Assembly (NCBI GenBank): GCA_964405835.1
Contig: CAYOPN010000015.1
Location: 1 to 46,088 of the forward strand
Length of the DNA: 46,088 nucleotides
Direction: 5' to 3'
From: JAJVIP01 sp964405835
Lineage (GTDB): Bacteria; Elusimicrobiota; Elusimicrobia; F11
Position 1 is the first letter of the stretch, and each line of letters begins with the position of its first letter. Positions 1-9,000 of the stretch are shown here, piece after piece. The notes under the pieces are model-generated. The model was not told the DNA's origin. It searched no databases and saw only the letters and a list, made by a program, of their open reading frames with translations. Position numbers and translations under genes: made by a program.

Positions 1-565
1 CGAAGGCGACCGGGTGAGGGACATCCAAAAGAATCTCAGCCAAAAAAATCCAGGACCCCACGTGAAATTGCAGCGAGCCCGAACGCGGCATAATGAGCAG
101 CGTGTTTTTTCCGACAAAACCGAGGCCGGCTTGTTCGGCGAGGGAGCGTTCCAGGAGGGGCTTCGTATCGATCGCGAGAAAAGCGGTGCCGGTATCGCCC
201 AGAATTTCACGGACGCGGATGAGCAGTTTCTCAAGCCGTTCCATGATGACCGTGTGATAGTCCAATCCCCACGCGTAGCGCGCGACGCGGCCGTAGCCGG
301 CACCCGGTTTTTCCGGAAAAGGCCCTTGGTAATAACTGACGCCGAGGGTCAGGACAGACTTGGCTTCAGGAAAGGTGACGGCGGGATGGGTGCGTTTGGC
401 GGGTTCGCGCGTCATGTAATTCATTTCAGCGGCGGAACCGGCGGCGACCCAATCAAGATACGCGGCTTGGTCGCGAGCGGAAATTTCTAGGGGAGCGAGA
501 GCACAGTGGTCAAAACCTAAGTCCCAAGCTGCTCTTTTGACTATGGACAATAGTCCATGGTCCAT
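1..565 (-). CDS. queG: Epoxyqueuosine reductase QueG, N-terminal half (runs off left edge)
   Basis: QueG reduces epoxyqueuosine to queuosine in the tRNA wobble base, using cobalamin and two 4Fe-4S clusters. About 188 codons are present. Translating the minus strand gives an early AWDLGF segment, then YLDWVAAG, EMNYMTREP, then GYGRVARYAWGLDYH, then AIDTKPLLERSLAEQAGLG followed by FVGKNTLLI. These are the conserved blocks of the QueG N-terminal and cobalamin-binding region in the right order. The ferredoxin-like and HEAT-like C-terminal part lies beyond position 1. ATG at 565 puts 17 residues before the conserved GF, as is usual for the family. A TTG at 550 is the alternative. No Shine-Dalgarno sequence is visible, and the first ten codons lie in a palindromic repeat. 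The gene starts 13 nt after the upstream gene stops, so the two are probably co-transcribed. Confidence 0.9.
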   Translation of the reverse strand, partial: MDHGLLSIVKRAAWDLGFDHCALAPLEISARDQAAYLDWVAAGSAAEMNYMTREPAKRTHPAVTFPEAKSVLTLGVSYYQGPFPEKPGAGYGRVARYAWGLDYHTVIMERLEKLLIRVREILGDTGTAFLAIDTKPLLERSLAEQAGLGFVGKNTLLIMPRSGSLQFHVGSWIFLAEILLDVPHPVAF

Positions 566-573
566 AGACTATC
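538..573. repeat. Palindromic repeat at the queG start
   Basis: CTATGGAC (541-548) is matched by GTCCATAG (560-567), with ATAGTCCAT in between, so the element is a nested set of GGAC/GTCC units. It covers the putative queG start codon and supplies its first codons (MDHGLLSIVK). It looks like a short mobile or expanded repeat rather than native coding sequence. Confidence 0.6.
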
Positions 574-596
574 GAATTTTACCGTTGGTAAAATTC
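574..596. repeat. Perfect 9-bp inverted repeat at the end of the GDPD gene
   Basis: GAATTTTAC (574-582) and GTAAAATTC (588-596) form a perfect stem with a 5-nt loop. It overlaps the last codons and the stop of the phosphodiesterase gene. The stem is AT-rich without a U tract, so it is more likely an mRNA 3' hairpin or processing site than an efficient intrinsic terminator. Confidence 0.5.
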
Positions 597-1406
597 GATC
601 AAGCGATCGGGATAATTGGTGGCGATCGCGTCCACCTGCCACACGACCAATTTCCTGAATTCGTCCAACCGGTCGGCGGTCCACGCCATGACGGCCATGC
701 CGTTGTCGTGGGCTTCCTGCACCAGGTCGCCGGTCACGCGGTCTTTGCGCGGCAACAGATGGTTCACTTTGAGGCTCTTGGCGCGGTCGAGCGCGTCGTA
801 CAGCATGTCCGAATAAAGGAAACCGGTGGCCATGCCCGGCGCCAAGCGGCTGCACAGCGCCAACGTCGGTTCGTCGAATGAAATTAACACCGAACGGTTC
901 GTGACTTTGAACTCTTTCAGTTCTTTCATCACGGCCTGGATCAGCATCTCGCGGCGGCGTTCGTCGCCGTCCACTTTGAGTTCGACAAAAAAGGAAATCA
1001 GGTCGCCCGCTTTGTTCTTCTTGTTGTGCGCCCATTTGAGCAAGGTCGACAAACGCGGGATCCGTTCGCCGGCGAAACGCAGGTCGAACCAGGAACCGGC
1101 ATCAAGCTCGCCCAAATCATCGGCGGCCAGATCGGTCAAGTTCAGAGATTTGTTGGAAGTGCGGTCGAGGTTGGCGTCGTGGACCACAACGGGAATGCCG
1201 TCTTTGGTGAGGCGCACATCGAACTCGAGCATGTCGGCGCCCAGGTTGATGGCGGCTTCGAAGGATGTCATGGTGTTTTCGGGAGCATGGCCCATGGCCC
1301 CGCGGTGTCCAACGACCCAAGGCATTTTTGCTTTGCCTTTCTGACGGACGCTAAACGGTTTCAAGGATGGGGATCCTCCGGCTTTCGGTTTGGTGAGTGT
1401 AGACAC
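579..1406 (-). CDS. Glycerophosphodiester phosphodiesterase (GDPD/UgpQ family)
   Basis: The 275-residue protein hydrolyses glycerophosphodiesters to glycerol-3-phosphate and an alcohol, using a TIM-barrel with a divalent metal. Visible family motifs are GHRG (H34, R35), PENT (E43), EFDVRLTKDG (E61, D63) and HDANLDRT (H76). ELKVD and a late HDNGMAVMAWT segment complete the barrel. The start is GTG at 1406 because an exact AGGAGG ends 4 nt upstream. The alternative is M28, just before the first motif. There is no signal peptide, so the enzyme is probably cytoplasmic. It lies between a phosphohexomutase gene and queG, all on the minus strand, and also has a TACAAT -10-like box of its own at 1434-1439. 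Confidence 0.9.
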   Translation of the reverse strand: MSTLTKPKAGGSPSLKPFSVRQKGKAKMPWVVGHRGAMGHAPENTMTSFEAAINLGADMLEFDVRLTKDGIPVVVHDANLDRTSNKSLNLTDLAADDLGELDAGSWFDLRFAGERIPRLSTLLKWAHNKKNKAGDLISFFVELKVDGDERRREMLIQAVMKELKEFKVTNRSVLISFDEPTLALCSRLAPGMATGFLYSDMLYDALDRAKSLKVNHLLPRKDRVTGDLVQEAHDNGMAVMAWTADRLDEFRKLVVWQVDAIATNYPDRLIEFYQR

Positions 1407-1433
1407 ACGGCCTCCTAAATTTACGAGGGGCGG

Positions 1434-1439
1434 ATTGTA
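1434..1439 (-). promoter_or_regulatory. Putative -10 box (TACAAT) of the GDPD gene
   Basis: On the minus strand the sequence reads TACAATCCGCCCC, followed about 20 nt later by AGGAGG and the GTG start. The TACAATCC core also appears upstream of mnmG and atpZ, and close variants precede the MFS and lipoprotein genes. No good -35 box is visible, as that region is inside the 3' end of the mutase gene. Confidence 0.4.
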
Positions 1440-1442
1440 CTT

Positions 1443-2918
1443 TTATCGAGAGAGAGCGGCCAGCTTCTTCTTCGGATGGACCAGGCTTTCGCCCGCTTTC
1501 TGGAGGACTTTGAGCTGTTCTTCGGAGTTTCCTTCCAAATAAACCCGCACAATCGGCTCCGTTCCAGAGAACCGGATGCCGAGCCAGCTGCCGCCGTGAA
1601 ACACAAATTTGAACCCGTCCAGGTCGACAATACGCTGGACATGCAATCCGTCGATCTGGACCGGAGGCTTCGTCGCGAACTGGTCTTTGAGCGCGCTCAC
1701 GATCTCGGGGGTGGCGTGAATATTGATGCGGCGTGAAATAAACAGGCCGACATCTTGGGCCAAATCTTTCAACTGTTCCTTGATGGTTTTACCGGTCTCA
1801 GCGCACATCTCAGCGACGAGCAGGCAGGCCAACACGCCGTCTTTTTCCGGCACATGGCCGCGCATCGTGAAACCGCCCGACTCTTCGGCGCCGATCACGA
1901 ATTCGCCGTCCGTGGACGGGACAATCGAGTCCGCTTCTTTCATTACTTCACCGATATGTTTGAAGCCGACCGGCGTTTCTTTGATGCTCAAACCGTATTT
2001 GCGGCACACCGCGTTGATGGCGTGGGTGGTCATCACACTCTTGGCGACGACGCCGGTCCAACCGCGCGAGGTGTGCAGGTAACGCGTGAGGAGCGCCAAA
2101 ATTTCATTCGCGGAAATGACCGAGCCGTCCGCGTCCACAACGCCGAAACGGTCCGCATCGCCATCGGTGGCCAGCCCCAGGTGCGCTTTGGTTTTTTTGA
2201 CCAGCGAAATCATGGGCCCAAGACCTTCCGTGGAGGGGTCCGGCCCGCGTCCTTCGAACAACACATCACGGTTTTCATTGAGGACCTGGACTTCGCATCC
2301 CAGGTCGCGCAGCACTTCGGCCAGGTACCCGCGGCCGGTGCCGTGGAACACATCGACGACAATTTTGAGTTTTCTCTGCTTAAACGTCTGGTGGTTCAAA
2401 AGCGATTTGATGTGCTGGATGTAAGCTGGTCGAAAATCTTCCTGGTGGATCAGTTTCTCGGTCAGGTGGCCGTCGTCGGATTTGGGTTTGACCGCCACTT
2501 CGGATTCTTTGATCACGTTGCAGAGTGCTTCGATGGCGTGTGTGGTCTCCGGGAGCGCCGGACCGCCCCAGGCGGTTGAAAACTTAAGGCCGTTGTAGGT
2601 GTAGGGATTGTGGCTGGCCGTCATGTTGAGACCCGCGCCGGATTGGGAACGGATGATTTCGAACGCCACGACCGGCGTAGGACAATCGCGGTTGGAAAAG
2701 CGGACTTCGATGCCGTTGTTGGCCAGAATGCGCGCGGCTTCCATGGCGTAGCGCTCGGAAAGGAAGCGGGTGTCGTAACCAATCACAACGGGCTTGTTGT
2801 GGTTTTTCTCTTTGAAGATTTGTTCCGCGATGGCCTGCGTGCAGATGCGCAGGTTGGGGAAAGTGAAGCCTTCGGCGATAATATCGCGCCAGCCGGATGT
2901 TCCGAATTTGATCGACAT
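1443..2918 (-). CDS. Phosphoglucomutase/phosphomannomutase family protein
   Basis: This 491-residue alpha-D-phosphohexomutase interconverts hexose 1- and 6-phosphates through a phosphoserine. All four signature loops are present: TASHNPYTYNGLK with catalytic S102, the metal loop DGDADRFG (252-259), the sugar loop GAEESGGF (343-350) and the phosphate loop RFSGTEP (449-455). The N-terminal FGTSGWR block is also typical. Substrate preference (glucose, mannose or glucosamine) cannot be settled by eye, so no symbol is given. Transcription probably starts at a TTGACA/TATACG promoter at 2956-2928, only 9 nt from the ATG, so the mRNA may be nearly leaderless. No Shine-Dalgarno is visible. It is divergent from the giant gene at 3031. 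Confidence 0.93.
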   Translation of the reverse strand: MSIKFGTSGWRDIIAEGFTFPNLRICTQAIAEQIFKEKNHNKPVVIGYDTRFLSERYAMEAARILANNGIEVRFSNRDCPTPVVAFEIIRSQSGAGLNMTASHNPYTYNGLKFSTAWGGPALPETTHAIEALCNVIKESEVAVKPKSDDGHLTEKLIHQEDFRPAYIQHIKSLLNHQTFKQRKLKIVVDVFHGTGRGYLAEVLRDLGCEVQVLNENRDVLFEGRGPDPSTEGLGPMISLVKKTKAHLGLATDGDADRFGVVDADGSVISANEILALLTRYLHTSRGWTGVVAKSVMTTHAINAVCRKYGLSIKETPVGFKHIGEVMKEADSIVPSTDGEFVIGAEESGGFTMRGHVPEKDGVLACLLVAEMCAETGKTIKEQLKDLAQDVGLFISRRINIHATPEIVSALKDQFATKPPVQIDGLHVQRIVDLDGFKFVFHGGSWLGIRFSGTEPIVRVYLEGNSEEQLKVLQKAGESLVHPKKKLAALSR

Positions 2919-2927
2919 TGGACATGC

Positions 2928-2956
2928 CGTATAGAACAGCGTTCAGAAAATGTCAA
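2928..2956 (-). promoter_or_regulatory. Sigma-70-type promoter of the phosphohexomutase gene
   Basis: Read on the minus strand, TTGACA (2956-2951) and TATACG (2933-2928) are separated by exactly 17 nt. The -10 box ends 9 nt before the ATG, which predicts a leader of only about 0-3 nt. Confidence 0.6.
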
Positions 2957-3006
2957 TTTTTTTCATTTTCTTCCTTATTTTTTAACCCCTTCTAAAGGAG
3001 ATCTTA

Positions 3007-3030
3007 ATGCCAAAACCGTACTATCAATAG
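3007..3030 (+). CDS. Seven-codon upstream ORF directly abutting the giant gene
   Basis: AAAGGAG (2994-3000) lies 6 nt before ATG 3007, an ideal initiation site. That ATG opens MPKPYYQ and stops at TAG (3028-3030). The next triplet, in the same frame, is the ATG of the 2216-residue ORF. Either the giant ORF is translated by re-initiation after this mini-ORF, or 3007 was the original start and codon 8 has become TAG by mutation or assembly error. The good ribosome site serves 3007, since nothing comparable precedes 3031. Confidence 0.45.
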   Translation: MPKPYYQ

Positions 3031-6000
3031 ATGAGAGCTTCCGCCGCAAAAAAGGCCGTTTCACTTACCCTTTCCTTGGTTTATTTCACCACGCAAATCG
3101 CGTTGGGAAATCAACCCGAATCAAACTTCTGGCAAGAACGCCGAAAGACGCACAGGCCGGTCGAAGTGGCGGCCTTGCCGGCGGCATTCCCCCTCTCCAG
3201 CCGAATGAACGCCGCCCTCGATTTTCCCGTCATCCCGGCGAAAGCCGGGATCCAGGCCCTCAACCAAAAGTCTGAAACCTGGACCCCGGCTTTCGCCGGG
3301 GTGACGAATAGCCGTTTAAGGATCCTGGCTGAAACGATCCCGCAAACCCACGCCACCATTCAGGAAATTCAGGATTCCGGGGACGACAAACAGCCCCCGG
3401 TGGTTTTGGTCCAAGACGTGCACATGAACAACGAGGCGCAGACCAACATTGCTGCGGTGCTGCAGGCGCTCATCAATAAACATCAGGTCAACGCCATCGG
3501 CGTGGAAGGCGCGTTTGCCGATTTCGACGTGAACGTGTTCCGCGAAATCAAAGACCAAAAAGCGGTGCGCGCCGCGGCCCAGGAATTTTTTGACAAGAAC
3601 AAGTTGGCGGCCCCTTCCTATGTGGGCCTCTTCGCGGAACAGGCGCCGCGCTTTATCGGCATCGACGACCAGACCCATTACGACGCCAATGTGCAAGCCT
3701 ATCTGGATTCCCGCCTGCTCAAAGAAAAAGCGCTCGCGGATCTGAACAAAGCAGAACGCGCTTACACCAGCGAATCCGTTAAAGTTTTCTCACCTGGACT
3801 AAAACGGTTCAGCGGTGCCCGCTCCGCCTACGCCAAAGGTTCACTGGGCCTGGGCGCCTACGCGCGGGCGCTGGCAAAACTATCCGAACCTCACGGCACG
3901 CTGGCGCAATTTCTCAATGCGTATGAAATGGAACAGTCGCTGGATTTTGGGCGCGTGGAAGCCGAGCGAAAAACCGTTCTCGAGCAGTTAGCGCGGACCA
4001 TCACCGAAAGCGAAGCCACGCAACTCGTCGAGATGAGCATCGCCTACCGCACGGGCCGCCTCGGGTTCGGCGCCTATTACGCCAATTTGAAAAACCTGCT
4101 CGACCGCCATGGCGTAACGCTTTCAAACACGCCGGCGTTCGCGACCTACGTTCGCTACGTGGTCCAAGCCGACGGCATTAATGCCGATGAACTTTTTACG
4201 AGCATCGAGAAAACCGAAGCGGCGATCGCATCAAAATTGGCGCGCACACCAAATGAAAAAGAATTGCTGGCTCACGGCGAGCACCTGTTGCTGACAGGAA
4301 AGCTGCTGGAATTTTCGCTGACCCCAAAAGAATGGGAGAAGTACAAAAACCCCACCCCTGGCCCCTCCCCGACGGGGAGGGGAACGGGGTGGGGTGGCCT
4401 TGCGCCGTTTGAAACTTTCTACCACGAAGCAGACACCCGTAGTCGCAAGATGATTGAAAAGGTGTTGCCAGGATCTGCCTTGGTGGTCGGCGGTTTTCAC
4501 ACACCGCATTTGACGCAATTGTTGCGCGACCGGAAAATTCCTTATGTGGTCGTATCACCAAAGATCACAAAAATCGACGCTGCCTCTGGCAACGCCTACC
4601 TATCTGTTTTCGCCCGCGAAAAAACGCCGCTCGAAAAACTGCTGGCTGGCGAAAAACTGTTCCTCGCGCCGCAGAACAACTTGAGCGTCCAAGGCACGCG
4701 CATCGGCGTCCTGGCCGAAACCGCAATACAAACGGACAACTTCCCCTCCAAGATCCAAGCCGCCGTTGCTATCGTCAAAGATCTTGTGACACCGGACGCG
4801 AAACCGGTCGAAGAAGGCCTTCAGCTTTGGTCCAATGAAATCAACAGCATCGCCGATCGATTGGTTGCAGGAGATAAAGCGGGTGACGCGCTGACGGCAT
4901 TAAATGACCGGATCAAAGCGTCCATTAATAACCGGGATGCGATGGCAGCACTAAAAGAAGTCCACGATAAGCTCGGCCTGGCCGGAAATGTTTCCATGTT
5001 GACCGTTATGACCTCCTTCGCAATAGCGACCCTGAGCAATCCGGAGAGCATAACCAATCAAGATCTGGAAAATATTGAAACCGCTTTGCAGAAAATTGGC
5101 CCATTAAAACGGGACGCCGGAAACCCAAAACTTCCTACCTCCGCTTTTACCGTTCCGGTCCTTTTTAATTTTGCGCTCTCACCTGTCATCAGCAACGATG
5201 CCGAATTTATTCGGCTTTCCAGCAACATCAAAAAACTTCCTGGAACCTTCGGGGTTCGAACCGTTGCACTGGGGTTGTTTTTAATGGAGCTCCATGTTCA
5301 TCATGGCGTAAACGAGGCCGACTTCGCGGATTTTCAAGGCCTTGGCGACGAGCTTCCATTTTTGCTTGAAACCATTAGCGACCCCGCCGTTCCAAAAGTG
5401 CACAGTGAAGCCATGCGTCGCCGGCTCCTCCGCCTCCTGCTTGAAATAGCGCCTTTCAATGAAACGAACAAAAAGTTGTGGGACAAGACGATTGTCCGCG
5501 AAGGGGATAAATACCCAACAATTTTATCAAGCGATTATATTGAGGCCCGACGCAGATTCATGGAAGGCTTCACCGTCGCTGATGGCTCCGGACGCCGCAT
5601 CCACCCCGGGATATCTTTATTGCTTCAAACAGCACGGGATGAAATCAAATCCGGAAAGTTCAGGCTTCAGCAATGGGACCCTCAAAAATACCGCTTTCTC
5701 TTTTTGTTCCTTCAAAATGTAGATCCGGAAACGCCGCTTCCGGAAATGGGCCTCGAATCCGATGAGACGATCCTTTCATTGCTAGGGGCCAAGGATGCGC
5801 CGGTCGAAGACACGTTGGCCAAACTCGACGCGCTGGAAGCGGCCATTGCAGCGCTTGTCCTACGCCCAGAAACCAGGAACGGCAAGCCCGCCGAAGAAGA
5901 TGAACACTCTGCACTGATAGCTACGCTGCCCCATAAGGAATTGAAGCTGTCCATCGTTGTTCCCGTTTACCGTGAATTTTTCAATGGGAACATCTTCCGC

Positions 6001-9000
6001 ATGTTGGAATCGTTGGCGGACCAAACCGGCGCAAAATCAAAAATATTCGAAGTAATCCTGGTTGTGAACAATTCACCGCTGGTTGCCGTGCAAAAGGACG
6101 AAGCGTTCGCTGACAACCAGGCACTACTGCGAATGATCGCGGCCTATAACGAGGGGGAGACCAAAGAGGCGCTTGCCATGATCCCCGAAGCGTACCGCCC
6201 TATGATGGCGAAAGTGTTCAAAAAGAAAATCGTGGTTCATGCAATCGACAAATCGACCGCCGGCATGCCCAAAATCATAGGGCGCATCAAACGCATTGGT
6301 GGCATGGAAGCGGACCACCGTTTGCGGCAAGTCGGTTTTGAACAAGGTTTTATTGCCAACTTGGACGCCGACACAACCGTATCCCCCAATTATGTTGCCG
6401 AACTTATTCGGATCTCCGAACAGGACAATGTGGAGGCAGTCTTTCTTGATATGGAATACGTTTACCGGGGAGACGATAAAAAGGCATTTTCAAGCCATCA
6501 CCGTTTCCATCTGGGATCACGCAACAACATGTTTTTGAAAGGCACGCTGAAAAGCCGGGTGAATTTTGCCGGCGGTCCACAGATTGTGGTCCGCGCGCGG
6601 ACATACCGCAAACTGTCACTGTTCGCCGACTACGAGCGGGACGAAGACCGGATGATGGTTCAAGACATTCCTACCGACGCCCCCACCGCACAGATCTCTC
6701 ATGTCAAAGTTTTCACAAGCGACCGGGTAAGACCGGAGAACGAAGGTTTTGTTTCCAGTGAACGGAAAAAATTCATGAACAATTACGAGACATCCAACCT
6801 GCAATTGTTTTTGGATTCGACCGATCACAAAGTCACCGATCCATACTCTCCCAGCCAGATAGCCTATTTGTTCATGAAGATTGAACTCGACCGCGCCCTT
6901 AAAAAATCGCAGTCCGTCCAGGAATCCCGACAAATGCTCGCCAACATTATGGTAGCCCACGGGTTTAAAGTTGATACGGAATGGCTGGAAACAGGGATGT
7001 TGCCAGGCGGCAAGTTGGTGCTACCTCCGGCTTCCTATCTCATGGGCCGAATGGAACCGAAAACCTACAAGCAAAATTTCCTGGAATTCATCGAGAGATT
7101 TATGGAGGATTTTACAAAGGACACAGACGACCTCCGTTCACATCTCCGCAGTGGCGAGAAACGAGATAAAGAGAACCTCGACCGCCTTCTCACCTCCGTT
7201 AAAAAAGCCTCGTTCAGTTCGAATGCCGAAGCGAGAAAAATACTCTGGAACGCCGGTCTTCCTTCGGCCGATTGGTTTATCGAAGAAATTCAAAATTCCA
7301 CTCTCGAGCAGTTGGCCGCTGTTTATCCGGACTGGTTTGCCCCGTTGGACCAAGCTCCTAACCGCGAGAACCTGCTTTATGCGAGCGTCCTTGATGAATT
7401 CATCCAATATCACAAACATCATGCATCTCCGTTCCACAATTTCCTCGAAACCACGTTTGGAGAAACGATGCCGGTCCTGTCACAACCGCCGGCCTCTCGC
7501 TCCCGCGGTGCTCTTAGGGCGCTCAGGGGAATACTTTTAAAGCTAAGTGGATATCTGCCATCCGGCCCTCCCGCCGCGATCGTTGCACCTTTCTTTCAAC
7601 GGTGGGCAACGCCGGGCACGTGGAAGTTCTGGGTTTTTTATGTTCCCCTCATTGCCGTCATTTCTCCGCTCTGGGAAACCGCGGCGTTCCAGATGGGGCT
7701 TACACCATTGCTGGGGTTGGAGGGTATGGCGCTCTCCTTCGCGCTCACGCATCTGGTTGTGCGTTGGATTGCCCGGGCCATTTGGGGAACACCTGAGGGA
7801 GAAACCCTCGCTCGTGACATTCTTGTTGATTTTCCCATCTTGATGCTGCTCGGCATGATCTTTGGCCTGCCTTTCGTTGATGTTCCTTCCGCTTACGGTA
7901 TTCCCTCTTTTATTAGCAACAACGCTTTTCTTTCCGCGTTCATCGCGCACGCCGTTTACAACGCGCTGATCATCTTCACACCGTTGAAGAATTATTTGCC
8001 GGCGGGGTCTGTCCTTGGTGGAGATGTTGCTGGGGTGCGGCAAAGCGGATTCAAAAAATACACGGTCGAAGCATTAACGAAACCGGCGGTGCGCGATAAT
8101 TTACCTCTGCTATTTGATGTGCTGCGCTTGTTCCCGACAGCCATCCGGGACATGTCCGACGAACAAGCGTTGAACGCGTTGATTTCCGATATTGCTGGGG
8201 TCGCGGAAGAGGGGGCCGCCCCCTCCATGTCCATGGCGGAGATAGAATTTGACGCCCGTCAGATGGTTGATTTCGTCCACAAACTGGGGCCCGCCCGTGA
8301 AACCAAACGCGTTTATCTGGGGACTGATGTCCAATACTGGGACCTCATTGACCGTGTACTTCACGGCAAAAAATCAAACCTGGGCTACTTCTTCCTCACG
8401 CGCGTGTCTTTGCTGGATGCCGAAGAACTCTCCTTTGATCTGCACCCGACAAACGGTATCGCCTATACGATCATGGCCAGCTTAATCAGCAGTGCGGGAA
8501 AAATCGGTCGATTTGCAAGAACACCGGAAGAACGGGACAGGTTGTTCAACGAAACCTTGTCCAATTTCTTTGACAATGAAATGCGGGAAGGAGAATTTCA
8601 AAAACAATTGTTGAAGAAATTCCAGGAATCGGCGACCGAACTTTCTCCAGCAGAAAAACGCCAAATAGGGCTCCTTAAAAACCGGAATGTTTTCAAAACG
8701 GTCGTGGAAAAAATCTACCGCGATTTCGAAGCTCAATTCCCGGATGATCAACCCCTTCAAATTGCCGAAGCGGCTGATATCGGCGTTCAACCGTTTCTTC
8801 TTCAACAGGCGGCCCGTTATTTTGGAAATCGCAACAACATCTCCGTTGTGCTGTGGGGACCCGAAAATAGCCGGATCTACGGGCAGGGATTATTCCCCTG
8901 GGTCATTCATCGCAGCAAAAATGTCAAAGGATTCATTGATACTTTTAAATGGATTGGCAGCTACCGCGTGGCCCAAAAAGCCATGAATGGAAACGGATTT

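Noticed and set aside
14..490. 158-codon plus-strand frame at the left edge
   Set aside because: The minus strand here encodes clear QueG motifs.
3028..3030. TAG read as pyrrolysine or by stop suppression
   Set aside because: No pyl genes are seen, the following ATG gives a complete signal peptide, and re-initiation or a nonsense change explains it more simply.
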